DNA of 34,428 nt. It comes from Alphaproteobacteria bacterium (GTDB taxonomy: Bacteria; Pseudomonadota; Alphaproteobacteria; Rhodobacterales; Rhodobacteraceae). The notes beneath the pieces are model-generated. The model ran no database searches. It saw only the letters and a list, made by a program, of their open reading frames with translations, and was not told where the DNA came from. Below are positions 24,906 through 31,715 of the stretch, piece after piece. The first letter of the stretch is position 1, and every line of letters begins with the position of its first letter. The translations under genes and the position numbers were made by a program. The DNA lies in the NCBI GenBank assembly GCA_030431935.1, contig JAUIIC010000014.1:1-34428 (forward strand), written 5' to 3'.

Positions 24906-25421
24906 ACCATGCAGGCATTTCTGGCTCGCGAATTCGCCAGCCAGTTCAGCCCCACCCGTGGCGGAAAGGTCAACTAGCCGCACGCCTGTCGCCAGACCAC
25001 TGAACAAGGGTGTCCTCGCCAATCCGCGAGGACGCCTCCTCCCGCCCCATCTCCGACACGCCTTGCGGCCGAACCACGAAGCCAATTCGGTCTCGCCAAT
25101 CCGCGAGGCCGCCCCTCCTAGCCGAGCGCAGCAGCGCGGTTCGGCAGGTCGCGCGCCCGACATGCGGCGGTCCGCCCTCCCAGTTCATGCTCGCCAATTC
25201 GCGAGCACGCCATCTCCCACTTGAGCGCCCGGCGATGCGGGGGTCCACGCTGGGCCGGTTCAGGATCACCAGCGCGTCGCGGACGGCGTGGCCGTCCTTG
25301 AAGGCGCCGCCGAGGAAGCGGCGGATGGAGCCTTCTCCTGCGCCTGACGCTGCGGCGGTGCAGAAGTTGCCCTTGCTTCCGAACCATTCCATCAGGTCAC
25401 GCTCGCGGATGCGCGAGCGTG
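24831..25421. repeat. Array of six palindromes with conserved core and covarying stems
   Basis: Hairpins at 24831-24852, 24921-24944, 25012-25033, 25089-25110, 25188-25207 and 25398-25421. Inner stem CTCGC/GCGAG, loop CAATCC or a variant. Outer stem pairs differ yet stay complementary: AGC/GCT, GTC/GAC, TG/CA, CACG/CGTG, GGT/GCC (one wobble) and CTGG/CCAG (one inner mismatch). Flanks are also shared: CCGAACCA plus CAATTC before the better copies, and CCTCCCACCCCATC-like sequence after them. Spacing of the first five is 90, 91, 77 and 99 bp. On the minus strand the core reads SRIGE or SRIRE in different frames. Confidence 0.85.
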
Positions 25422-25464
25422 CCTCCTCCCACCCCATCGCCAGCACGCCATCGAGATACGCCTT
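24970..25464 (-). pseudogene. Module copy R1 and trailing degenerate units
   Basis: The minus-strand frame reads AKAYLDGVLAMGWEEARSRIRE…LMEWFG…IRRFLGGAFKDG…SVDPRIAG and continues to a stop at 24970. It opens inside the DUF6362-like gene, and its only starts (GTG 25446, ATG 25437) have no ribosome site. After the module it passes out of frame across two further hairpin units, then in frame through MGREEASSRIGEDTLVQW. This looks like a truncated gene followed by partial copies. Function unknown. Confidence 0.5.
25237..25326. repeat. 90-bp exact direct repeat, copy B
   Basis: Matches 24669-24758 with no difference that I could find. The two copies are 568 bp apart (start to start) and bracket five of the six palindromes. 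Confidence 0.88.
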
Positions 25465-25498
25465 CGCCTGCTTGACGCAGAGCAGCGCGTGCTGCGGC

Positions 25499-26032
25499 CT
25501 AGCGCGGCGGCACGCGGCTGATCGTCAATCCGACCGCGATCAGCGACAGCGCCCGATCCTTCCACCGATAAGCCAGCGTCCGGTTCAAGCCGCGCTCCCG
25601 GCAGATCGGCGCGAAGCCCCGGCGCGCGGCCTGCGCCGCGATCCACGCCTGTAGCGCCCGCGCGGCGTCCGGGTGGCGCGGCGCGACGTAGCGCGCGGGC
25701 CAGCGCAGCGCGGCGTCAAGCTGATCGAGACGGGCGGCGGGCAGCATCCTGTAGTGCAGGCGCTCGGCCTCGTGTTCCTCCTCCTTCTCGTCATCGAGAT
25801 CGGCCCGCTCGGGCGGGCCGCCGAAGGCCTCGATGTGCTCGTGAAGGGACAGGGGCGCGTCATGCAGGCGCGATCCGACGAAGCCGAGCGGCCCGGCCCG
25901 GCCGCCTGCGTGATAGAGCCAGCGCGCGGCCTCGATCAGTTCGGCCTCGACGGTCTCGGGCGTCCAGCCGGGCGCCCCGACGGGCAGCGCCGATCCGGGC
26001 ACGCGGCGGGCGGGCATCGAAGCGTCGAACAT
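25499..26032 (-). CDS. DUF6362-like phage protein with C-terminal helix-turn-helix
   Basis: 177 aa from ATG 26032 (MFDASMPARR), with GGGGAG nine bases upstream. The pattern WTPETVEAELIEAARWLYHAGG, a central stretch ending in LDQLDAALRWPARYV, and the C-terminal GFAPICRERGLNRTLAYRWKDRALSLIA fits the DUF6362 family of phage and mobile-element proteins as I remember it, though it is longer in the middle (an acidic insert DDEKEEEHEAE). The C-terminal part looks like a sigma-like helix-turn-helix. Likely a small regulator or terminase-associated DNA-binding protein; exact role unknown. Confidence 0.65.
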   Translation of the reverse strand: MFDASMPARRVPGSALPVGAPGWTPETVEAELIEAARWLYHAGGRAGPLGFVGSRLHDAPLSLHEHIEAFGGPPERADLDDEKEEEHEAERLHYRMLPAARLDQLDAALRWPARYVAPRHPDAARALQAWIAAQAARRGFAPICRERGLNRTLAYRWKDRALSLIAVGLTISRVPPR

Positions 26033-26604
26033 GGCGCGGGCTCCCCTGCTGATGGCAGGAGGATAGAACCAACGCGGCCCCTTGTCAGGCGTCGTTTTGC
26101 AGAAATACCCGGACGCTCCCAGAACAAAGCAAACCGAGTTTCGAATTTTGCAAAAAATCGAGGACATACGGGGCGGCGCCCCGCGTGGCTCCTGTCGCGG
26201 CCCATACGGTCCCTAAAGGGGGTCGCGCCCCTCTCTCCGCCCCGTCCAGCCCCGTCTCGCCATTCCGGGTAGGGCGAATGCCGCGAACCGACTTGGGGCT
26301 CCACGGCCCCTCTGAGCGCGTCTCTGCGGGTCCGGCCCGTCCGCGCGCTTGCGCACAGATCCCGATCAGTCGGTCAGGGGAAACTGGCAAGAGGATTGTG
26401 CAGGAACAGGGTGGGGGTCTCAGGGAAGGGGGCACTCTGGGCGTGACGGGCAAAGACGGACAGGTGGCCGGTCAGAAGTGTCCGACAGGCGACGGCAACG
26501 ACCGAGCCGGTGGCATCAGCGGCAGATCACCGGCCGGGGATTGGGCCTTCATCCCACTGAGGCCCGCGTAGGCGTCTGGCGCAGAAAGAGATGGGGATCA
26601 GGAT

Positions 26605-26629
26605 CGGGGCGGGCTTGTGGCCCGCCCCG
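26605..26629 (-). terminator. Strong hairpin downstream of the small-gene operon
   Basis: CGGGGCGGGC-TTGTG-GCCCGCCCCG, a perfect 10-bp stem with a 5-base loop. It lies 150 bp past the end of the leftward operon at 26777. No T-run. It could end that transcript. Confidence 0.4.
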
Positions 26630-26663
26630 GCCTCGTCGCCACGCCCGGAAAGGAGACCCGAAA

Positions 26664-26729
26664 ATGGCCGCGACGCCTCGGTGTTTTGCGGCACCGCCGA
26701 GTGGCCGGATCACTTCGCCATGTCCATGA
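26664..26729 (+). CDS. Possible 21-aa peptide
   Basis: ATG preceded by AAAGGAG at good spacing. Encodes MAATPRCFAAPPSGRITSPCP and stops. The ribosome site is as good as any in the island, but the ORF is short and GC-biased, so it may be chance. Confidence 0.25.
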   Translation: MAATPRCFAAPPSGRITSPCP

Positions 26730-26776
26730 GGCGGGCGGATCAACCCACAGGCCCGGCCTGTCGCCGAGCCCGCCGA

Positions 26777-27031
26777 TCAGGTGTCGGCGAGGTCACGCGC
26801 CAGCGACGCGAGCAGCCGGGCGGCCTGCTCGGGGCACTCGCGGCCGATCATCGCGCGGGCGAGTTCGACCTTAGCGCGCTGGTCGGCGCGGGTCGTCGCG
26901 CGGCACTCGACGGCGCGGTCGAACGCGTCCCAGCCGCGCGCGTCGGCGGCGTCGGCGTGGGCGTCGTCGGGCGCCGACAGCGCGGCGGCGAAGGCGTCAG
27001 CGTAGGTGTTGGCGAGTTGGGTGGGGGTCAT
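26777..27031 (-). CDS. Small hypothetical helical protein
   Basis: 84 aa (MTPTQLANTYADAFAAAL…) with AAAGGA nine bases upstream. Two or three amphipathic helices, many Ala, Asp and Arg residues, one cysteine in ECRATT and one in RECPEQ. No family recognised. Last gene of the leftward run that starts at 29560, 73 bp after its neighbour. Confidence 0.6.
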   Translation of the reverse strand: MTPTQLANTYADAFAAALSAPDDAHADAADARGWDAFDRAVECRATTRADQRAKVELARAMIGRECPEQAARLLASLARDLADT

Positions 27032-27104
27032 GTCGGCGGTCCTTTCAGGTTGGGGTCAGCGGCGCCCGAGGCCGAGGTCTCGGGCGCGGTGATCGCGCTT
27101 ACGG

Positions 27105-27482
27105 TCATCGGTCGCGCGACCCGTTGACGGCGCGCAGCGCCGACGCCCACACCCGGTCAATGGGCGTCTCGGCGGCGGGTGGGGGGCCTTCGGCCATCGT
27201 GGCTACACCTTCCTCGCGCCGCTCGATGCCCGGGATGCTGGCCTCGGGCTGGATGGGCGCCGCGCGCAGAAACTGACGCGCGGGTTCCACCGCCATGTCG
27301 GTTTCCAGTGCGAGCTTCATTGCCACGTCCCACCGCCCGGCGGCCTCGGGGCTTTCGAGTATGCCCTTGATCCGCGCGCGCTCGGCGGCTGCGCCTTCGG
27401 CCCGCCCCTCTGCGCGTGCGGCCTCGCGGGCCTCGGCCGCCGCCGCGCGGCGCGTCGATGTGAAGCTGGATTGGCTGAACAT
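27105..27482 (-). CDS. Small protein resembling a phage scaffold/protease tail region
   Basis: 125 aa, ATG with AAGGAG upstream. An Ala/Arg/Glu-rich coiled coil (residues 12-35) leads into AERARIKGILESPEA, then MKLALETDMAVEPARQFLRAAP. This ER.RI..IL…A..LA..TD…A..FL.AAP pattern is one I know from the C-terminal regions of phage prohead proteases and scaffolds, where it lies after the peptidase. Here no protease precedes it. A scaffold-like or capsid-remodelling role is a guess from that likeness; satellites are known to carry such proteins, which makes it worth testing. Confidence 0.6.
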   Translation of the reverse strand: MFSQSSFTSTRRAAAAEAREAARAEGRAEGAAAERARIKGILESPEAAGRWDVAMKLALETDMAVEPARQFLRAAPIQPEASIPGIERREEGVATMAEGPPPAAETPIDRVWASALRAVNGSRDR

Positions 27483-27523
27483 TGTCGATCTCCTTTCTGT
27501 GTCCGACCGGTGCCTTGGGCACG

Positions 27524-28060
27524 TCAGCGCGCGAGCACGGCGTCGCTGGCGAGCGTCGCCTCCGGGCTCGCGTCGGCCCGGCGAAGGACCGCCATACCGG
27601 CCGCTTCGCAGTCCCTGACCAGCGCTTCCTCGGCCATTTCCGCGTCGAGGATCTGCCGATCCAGCCGGGCGAGTTCCGCGTCCCGTTCACCGGGGTCGAG
27701 GCCGGGGTCATCGCCGTAGGTTTCGGCCAGCAGTGCCTTCATCACGTCCGCGACCGCGCCAGTGTTCGAAGCCAAGATCAGCGCCAGCAGCTGGTCGCTG
27801 GACAGCGACGGCAGCCTCGGGCTACGGCCATCCGCCGGGCGGCAAAGGCTCGCAAGGTTGATCGTCGCCAGCGACTGCTCGGCCATCCGGGCGAGGCCGT
27901 CAGAGATAGCGGCCTGCGCGAGCGCGAGAGGCACTGGTCGGCTGGCGATCTGGTCGCGCTGGTCGAGAAGCCGGACCCGAAGGGCGCGCAGTTCCTCGAC
28001 TGCGGCGCGCGCCTCGGTCGCGGGCGAGGTCGCCGATTTCTTGCTCTTGCGCGCGATCAT
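27524..28060 (-). CDS. Hypothetical protein, unknown function
   Basis: 178 aa beginning MIARKSKKSATSPATEARAAVEELRALR. A basic tail, a heptad-like helix, a central part (LPSLSSDQLLALILASNTGAVADVMKALL) and an acidic C-terminal helix (DPGERDAELARLDRQILDAEMAEEALV). The start overlaps the preceding stop as ATGA, so translation is coupled. No domain recognised. Lacks cysteine-rich or catalytic patterns; likely structural or regulatory. Confidence 0.65.
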   Translation of the reverse strand: MIARKSKKSATSPATEARAAVEELRALRVRLLDQRDQIASRPVPLALAQAAISDGLARMAEQSLATINLASLCRPADGRSPRLPSLSSDQLLALILASNTGAVADVMKALLAETYGDDPGLDPGERDAELARLDRQILDAEMAEEALVRDCEAAGMAVLRRADASPEATLASDAVLAR

Positions 28061-28464
28061 CTGATGACCCCCTGTCCGGTGCCGACGACTGCGCGCGACC
28101 CGTCATCGGTCTCGATGGGCAGCGGCAGGCCGTGTTCCCTCGCGAACTTCAGCGCGGCGTCGTAGACGCGCCCGGCGGCCTGACTTTGTGCGCCGGCGGC
28201 GTCGCGCTGTTCAGCGCAGCGCTGCTGCTCGTCGACAATGGCCGCCACTTCCGCGTGGAGACGGGCGATCTCATCGCTCGTTGTCTTGTCGCGGTGCCCG
28301 ATGCCGTCGAGTTCCAACCGCTCGATACGGCCTAGCGCGCGCTGACGGCGCTGGCCGAGGTCCATCACGCGGTCGGACAGCGCCCTGACGCAGGCAAGCT
28401 TCTCCTGCCGGATGAGGTTGAGCGCGGCAAGCCGGGCGGCGCTGTCGAATTGCGTTTGGTCCAT
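28057..28464 (-). CDS. Hypothetical coiled-coil protein
   Basis: 135 aa from ATG 28464 (MDQTQFDSAARL), chosen because AAGGAGG lies six bases upstream. Mostly helical with heptads (LIRQEKLACVRALSDRVMDL, IARLHAEVAAIVDEQQR), then YDAALKFAREHGLPLP. No known family. Lies 11 bp after the previous gene and overlaps the next as ATGA, firmly within the leftward operon. Confidence 0.68.
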   Translation of the reverse strand: MDQTQFDSAARLAALNLIRQEKLACVRALSDRVMDLGQRRQRALGRIERLELDGIGHRDKTTSDEIARLHAEVAAIVDEQQRCAEQRDAAGAQSQAAGRVYDAALKFAREHGLPLPIETDDGSRAVVGTGQGVIR

Positions 28465-28475
28465 GTGTGCCTCCT

Positions 28476-29006
28476 TCAACTGACGCCACCATCGGGCCGA
28501 ACGCTGGCCATCTCCACGGGGTCAAGATGGCCAGCGGTCTCTGCCGCGAGGATCGAGCGGAGGCGACGGGCCGACAGGGCGGCGTGGCCCTCGCTCACCA
28601 ACCGATGCAGGGTTTGCTCGGGCTCCCGCGACGGCGTCATGCTGGCGCGCTCGGCGCGCCGCCATGACGCTGCCAACATCTTGGCCGCCGCCTCATGCCC
28701 TAGGTCGGGCCAGCATCGCGCCCGCAAGCCGCGCAACGCCGCGTCTCGGCGATCCTGACGGAGACGGCGCCGTGCATGGGACCAGCCGGGGCCAGCGACC
28801 CCGAGGACCGCTTCCAGCGACCCGGCCTCTGGGCCGTGCAGCCATCGAAGGATCAGGACGCCCGCCCGCCGGGCGCCGGGGTCGCGCGACACCAGCCCGA
28901 CCTCGGCAAGAGCGACGAGATCGACCGCCGGGCCGAGGCCGTCATCGGCCTCGCCCCACTGCGGCTTGGTGGCCGAGGCGTGAAGCAGGGTGTCCCGCGC
29001 GCCCAT
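28476..29006 (-). CDS. Hypothetical protein
   Basis: 176 aa from ATG 29006 (MGARDTLLHASATK), whose A is shared with the previous TGA. Mostly helical with aromatic and basic motifs (ILRWLHGPEAGSLEAVLG, GWSHARRRLRQDRRDAALRGL) and a C-terminal part SEGHAALSARRLRSILAAE. It may bind nucleic acid given its charge, but nothing diagnostic is present. Coupled to both neighbours in the leftward operon. Confidence 0.65.
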   Translation of the reverse strand: MGARDTLLHASATKPQWGEADDGLGPAVDLVALAEVGLVSRDPGARRAGVLILRWLHGPEAGSLEAVLGVAGPGWSHARRRLRQDRRDAALRGLRARCWPDLGHEAAAKMLAASWRRAERASMTPSREPEQTLHRLVSEGHAALSARRLRSILAAETAGHLDPVEMASVRPDGGVS

Positions 29007-29560
29007 CAGAAGACCCCCGGACGGATCCTGACGTGTTTCCCTTGGACCTCGATGAGCCGAAGTTCGAGCAGACGGCGCCGGGCGCGGTTGAATGACTGAC
29101 ACATCGCGTTGGGCTGCTGAGACGCATGCCGGCGCATGTCGTCGAAGGCTTGCCGCCACTCTGCCACGGGAACCAACCGATGCCCGCCGGAAACGCGGCG
29201 AAGGGCTTGAATGGCGATCGCCTGTGACGGCGACAGATGGACCGGCGGACGGGACACAACGCCACGAAGGGCGGCGGGGGCGAGCGGTCGCACGGTCCCG
29301 GCTGATCCTACCGAGGCGACGGCGGAACAGCGAAGACGCTCCTCGTGATCGAGGACGGTGCCGGTCCATGCGGCCAAGGCGCGACGTGCCTCGGCCTCAC
29401 CTACGCGACCGATAAGGTCGGAACGAATGGCGGCCTGCCAAGCCACGAGGCGACGGGCGCGCTCGGTCGTTCCGAGCGCGGCCCCTTCGACAAGGTCGAG
29501 GGCAGCCGCCTCAGGGTGCAGCCACGGCCAGCGGTCGAGGGGAAAGGCGACGCAGGTCAT
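29006..29560 (-). CDS. Hypothetical protein with winged-helix-like C-terminus
   Basis: 184 aa from ATG 29560 (MTCVAFPLDRWPWL), with GGGGA eight bases before. The N-terminal half is helical (AARRLVAWQAAIRSDLIG-like). The C-terminal 75 residues (LSPSQAIAIQALRRV, SFNRARRRLLELRLIEVQGKHVRI) look like a winged helix ending in a hairpin wing. First gene of the run 29560-26777, directly beyond the iteron-like region, so it could be a replication or regulatory accessory protein; inference only. Confidence 0.65.
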   Translation of the reverse strand: MTCVAFPLDRWPWLHPEAAALDLVEGAALGTTERARRLVAWQAAIRSDLIGRVGEAEARRALAAWTGTVLDHEERLRCSAVASVGSAGTVRPLAPAALRGVVSRPPVHLSPSQAIAIQALRRVSGGHRLVPVAEWRQAFDDMRRHASQQPNAMCQSFNRARRRLLELRLIEVQGKHVRIRPGVF

Positions 29561-29584
29561 TGCGCATTCCCCTGAACACCGTTC

Positions 29585-29774
29585 CGGACAGACCGCCGGG
29601 TGGCGGGACAGACGGGACGCGACAGACCCCCCCAATAAGGGGGTCTGTCGCGCCCTCCCCCGGCCGGGACAAACCGATGAAAACTCCGTTCTGTCTTCCG
29701 TGTGTCCCGGTTTGTCGCGTGTCCCGAAGCCGAGACACACCGACCGCCTTTCCGATGTGTCCCGGTCTGTCTCG
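29585..29774. promoter_or_regulatory. Iteron-like repeats beside the RepA-like gene, candidate origin or operator
   Basis: TGTGTCCCGGTTTGTCGCG (29701) and TGTGTCCCGGTCTGTCTCG (29756) agree at 17 of 19 positions, 55 bp apart. Inverted and partial forms follow: CCGGGACAAACCG (29664), GCGGGACAGAC (29604), CCGGACAGACC (29585) and GTGTCCCGAAG. They fill the gap between the RepA-like gene and the next operon. Confidence 0.6.
29618..29652 (-). terminator. Perfect 14-bp hairpin within the iteron-like region
   Basis: CGCGACAGACCCCC pairs with GGGGGTCTGTCGCG around CCAATAA. The arms contain the same GACAGAC word as the iterons. It could end the RepA-like transcript, or act in replication. Confidence 0.5.
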
Positions 29775-29776
29775 CC

Positions 29777-30742
29777 CTAAGAAGCGGCATAGGACCACTC
29801 CTCGACAAGGTTCCCGCGCAGCCCTGCACGGTCTATCATCCGCTGGACCGACTTCCGCTCCGAAGCGGCCTTTAGGCCCGAGCCCAAGAGCCCTTCGCCC
29901 CGCGCGGCATTGATCGCCTCGGTCAACGTGAACGGATCGTCACCGAGCCGCTGTGCCAGCCTCGCCGCCTTTGCGTCGGCCTCCTGTGATTTCCGCTGCG
30001 CCTGCGCTCCCAGCACTTCCGCCGGAGCCGTGGGCTCCCCCTCAATCACCGCTTCGTCCGAGCCGTCAGCCGTCGCGAGACTGGCAACGCGGAAACGCAG
30101 TTCCTGCCCTGTCGGCACCGAGTTGGCCTTCACGACTGCCAGCCGGGAGAAGCCACGGCCCGAGCCCACGCGAAGTTCGACATCGACAGCGGCGACCAGC
30201 GCCGTCGAGCCCCGCGCCGTCCCGCCGCCCTTGGCGAGGTGGTGGATGAGGATCATCGCAGCGCCGGGGAAGGCGCGGGATATTGCCGTCAGCGCAGAGA
30301 CCGCGCGACCTACATCCCGTGCTGAGTTCTCGTCGAGCCCGAGGATGAGGCGCGCGACTGTGTCGACGACGATTAGGCGCGGATTGGGCGTCACGGCGCT
30401 GATCTCGCCGACAATGGCGTCCCGCTCCGTGGCAAGCTGTGGTGCCCAATCGGCGATGCTTACGAATGCCGGATCGGCGCTGGCGGCCAGCAGGCGCCGC
30501 TGTACGGCGCCTGCGCGCTCGGCGGCAAGATAGACAACGTGGCCCGCTCGAACCTCGCGGTCGAGCCACGGCATACCCCGCGAAACGGACGCGCTGAGTG
30601 ACGCGGCAAGCGTCGATTTCCCGGCGCCGGGCGCGCCTGTCAGTAGCCCGATCTCGCCAGCGGCCAGAAGCCCGGACACGATCTCCTGCCGTAGTGGCGG
30701 CGGGCCGAGGTCGGCCAGCCGCCGGAAGCGCCCGCTATTCAT
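29777..30742 (-). CDS. RepA-like RecA-fold ATPase/helicase
   Basis: 321 aa from ATG 30742, which overlaps the AlpA stop by 8 bp. Walker A GAPGAGKST (36-44), Walker B RLIVVDT with Asp 127, and MILIHHLAKGGGTARGST (about 165-182), the sensor/arginine region typical of the AAA_25/RepA hexameric helicases of plasmids and phages. The C-terminal 90 residues are helical (DPFTLTEAINAARGEG), perhaps a winged helix. It would drive replication of the excised island. The iteron-like region lies directly after it. Primase is not evident. Confidence 0.85.
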   Translation of the reverse strand: MNSGRFRRLADLGPPPLRQEIVSGLLAAGEIGLLTGAPGAGKSTLAASLSASVSRGMPWLDREVRAGHVVYLAAERAGAVQRRLLAASADPAFVSIADWAPQLATERDAIVGEISAVTPNPRLIVVDTVARLILGLDENSARDVGRAVSALTAISRAFPGAAMILIHHLAKGGGTARGSTALVAAVDVELRVGSGRGFSRLAVVKANSVPTGQELRFRVASLATADGSDEAVIEGEPTAPAEVLGAQAQRKSQEADAKAARLAQRLGDDPFTLTEAINAARGEGLLGSGLKAASERKSVQRMIDRAGLRGNLVEEWSYAAS

Positions 30743-30953
30743 CGGCCGCCTCCTGCACCGCCACGGCGCGGATCGCGTCGGCCAGCGCGCGGTCGCCTTC
30801 CCATTTTTCGAGGTCCGAGAGCGACCAGCGGGTGCATTTCGGGCTGAGGTGGACCGGGGGCGGGAAGCCATCGTGGCCTTCCCGGACCCACCGCCAGACG
30901 GTGTTTCGGCTAACGGCATAGCGCCGTGCGACCGCTCGATCAGATAGGAACAT
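30735..30953 (-). CDS. AlpA-like/MerR-type excisionase or regulator
   Basis: 72 aa. The N-terminal DRAVARRYAVSRNTVWRWVRE is a winged helix-turn-helix of the AlpA/MerR excisionase type, followed by GFPPPVHLSPKCTRWSLSDLEKW, where the R.(W/F)…DLE.W ending is characteristic. AlpA proteins activate integrase or act as directionality factors in P4-like islands. Translationally coupled to the RepA-like gene. An inverted repeat lies 48 bp upstream of its start. Confidence 0.87.
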   Translation of the reverse strand: MFLSDRAVARRYAVSRNTVWRWVREGHDGFPPPVHLSPKCTRWSLSDLEKWEGDRALADAIRAVAVQEAADE

Positions 30954-31000
30954 TGCGGGGCCTTTCGTTCAGCTACGCCCCACGAGTAACCCCTGCCCCG

Positions 31001-31025
31001 CTAAGGTGTCGCGGACAGTACTTAG
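31001..31025. promoter_or_regulatory. Interrupted inverted repeat upstream of alpA
   Basis: CTAAG g TGTC gcg GACA gta CTTAG, spanning the gap between the 229-aa gene and the AlpA gene. Candidate operator or weak terminator. Confidence 0.45.
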
Positions 31026-31715
31026 TTATTTTTTGACTAGTTCTGTCCTTTTCTTCAGGTTTCGCTTGATCCGCTTCAGGGCTCGTTCGGGAAGATCATC
31101 ACCGCCACCCAGCGCTTCGTTCAGCGCGCGCAGGATAGCTTCGAAGTCCCGCCAACAGGCCCGGTCGAACCCTTGCCCGGCCCCGGTCCAGACGGCAGCA
31201 AGATCATCGGCCAGCCGGTCGAGCGGATCGCCCGCGAGCGCGTCTGAAAGCGAGCGCGGGCCACCCCCGTCGTCGCCGTGTTCTGCGAGAACCGCAGCCT
31301 CTAGTCGCGCTGCGACGGCGGCTAGGTCATGTAGCCCCACGAATGCCTCGGCGGCGGGGGCAGCAATCTCGCACCACGCAGGTGCGCCTTTCATGGCGCC
31401 GAAATGGGCGAAAAGGCGGTTTAGCCGATCCGAAAGCCGGGCGACATTCTGGACGGCATCCTGAAGCCCTTCTACTACCTCGAAAAGGTCGCCTTGCCTT
31501 GGCCCCTTTGCCCGCGTCCGCGACAGGTCGAAACGAAGTGCAGCCAACTCGACTGCTCGCAGGGAAACAGGGTCGTTTAGAATGCCATCGAACGCAGTAG
31601 CAGCGGCGGCGGCGCCGCCTGTATGATGCAGGGCATCGCGTGCGGCGCGCACCTTCCCGCGCAGCGTAGCCTCCATATGCCGGGCGAGTTCGCTTCCGCG
31701 TGGCTTCTTGCTCAC
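31026..31715 (-). CDS. Integrase-coupled hypothetical protein
   Basis: 229 aa from GTG 31715 (MSKKPRGSELARHM…), overlapping the integrase stop as GTGA. Longer starts run through the integrase gene and are rejected. Mostly helical. A basic C-terminus (RALKRIKRNLKKRTELVKK) suggests nucleic-acid binding. Notable blocks are GDLFEVVEGLQDAVQNVARLSDRLNRLF and FDRACWRDFEAILRALNEAL. I do not recognise a family. Tight coupling to the integrase suggests a role in integration, excision or element maintenance, but this is inference. Confidence 0.7.
   Translation of the reverse strand: MSKKPRGSELARHMEATLRGKVRAARDALHHTGGAAAAATAFDGILNDPVSLRAVELAALRFDLSRTRAKGPRQGDLFEVVEGLQDAVQNVARLSDRLNRLFAHFGAMKGAPAWCEIAAPAAEAFVGLHDLAAVAARLEAAVLAEHGDDGGGPRSLSDALAGDPLDRLADDLAAVWTGAGQGFDRACWRDFEAILRALNEALGGGDDLPERALKRIKRNLKKRTELVKK

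Larger units (their letters stand above)
26033..26776. other. 744-bp stretch with no convincing gene
   Basis: Open frames here show no protein-like composition or start signals apart from a 21-codon ORF at 26664. It holds a perfect 10-bp-stem hairpin (26605-26629). AT-richer DNA at 26095-26170 (TTTTGCAGAAATACCC, TTTTGCAAAAAATCG) just upstream of the DUF6362-like gene probably contains that gene's promoter. Confidence 0.55.

Noticed and set aside
24831-25421. CRISPR array
   Set aside because: Repeats are not uniform, spacers are homologous to one another and partly coding, and no cas gene is present.
24831-25421. Integron cassette array
   Set aside because: The integrase is a P4-type enzyme, not IntI, and the spacers carry no separate promoterless genes.
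24660-25464. Diversity-generating retroelement (template/variable repeat pair)
   Set aside because: No reverse transcriptase anywhere in the window, and the differences are not limited to adenine positions.
26185-26571. 128-aa plus-strand ORF in the gene-poor stretch
   Set aside because: No ribosome site, proline/glycine/arginine-rich composition, no protein-like pattern.
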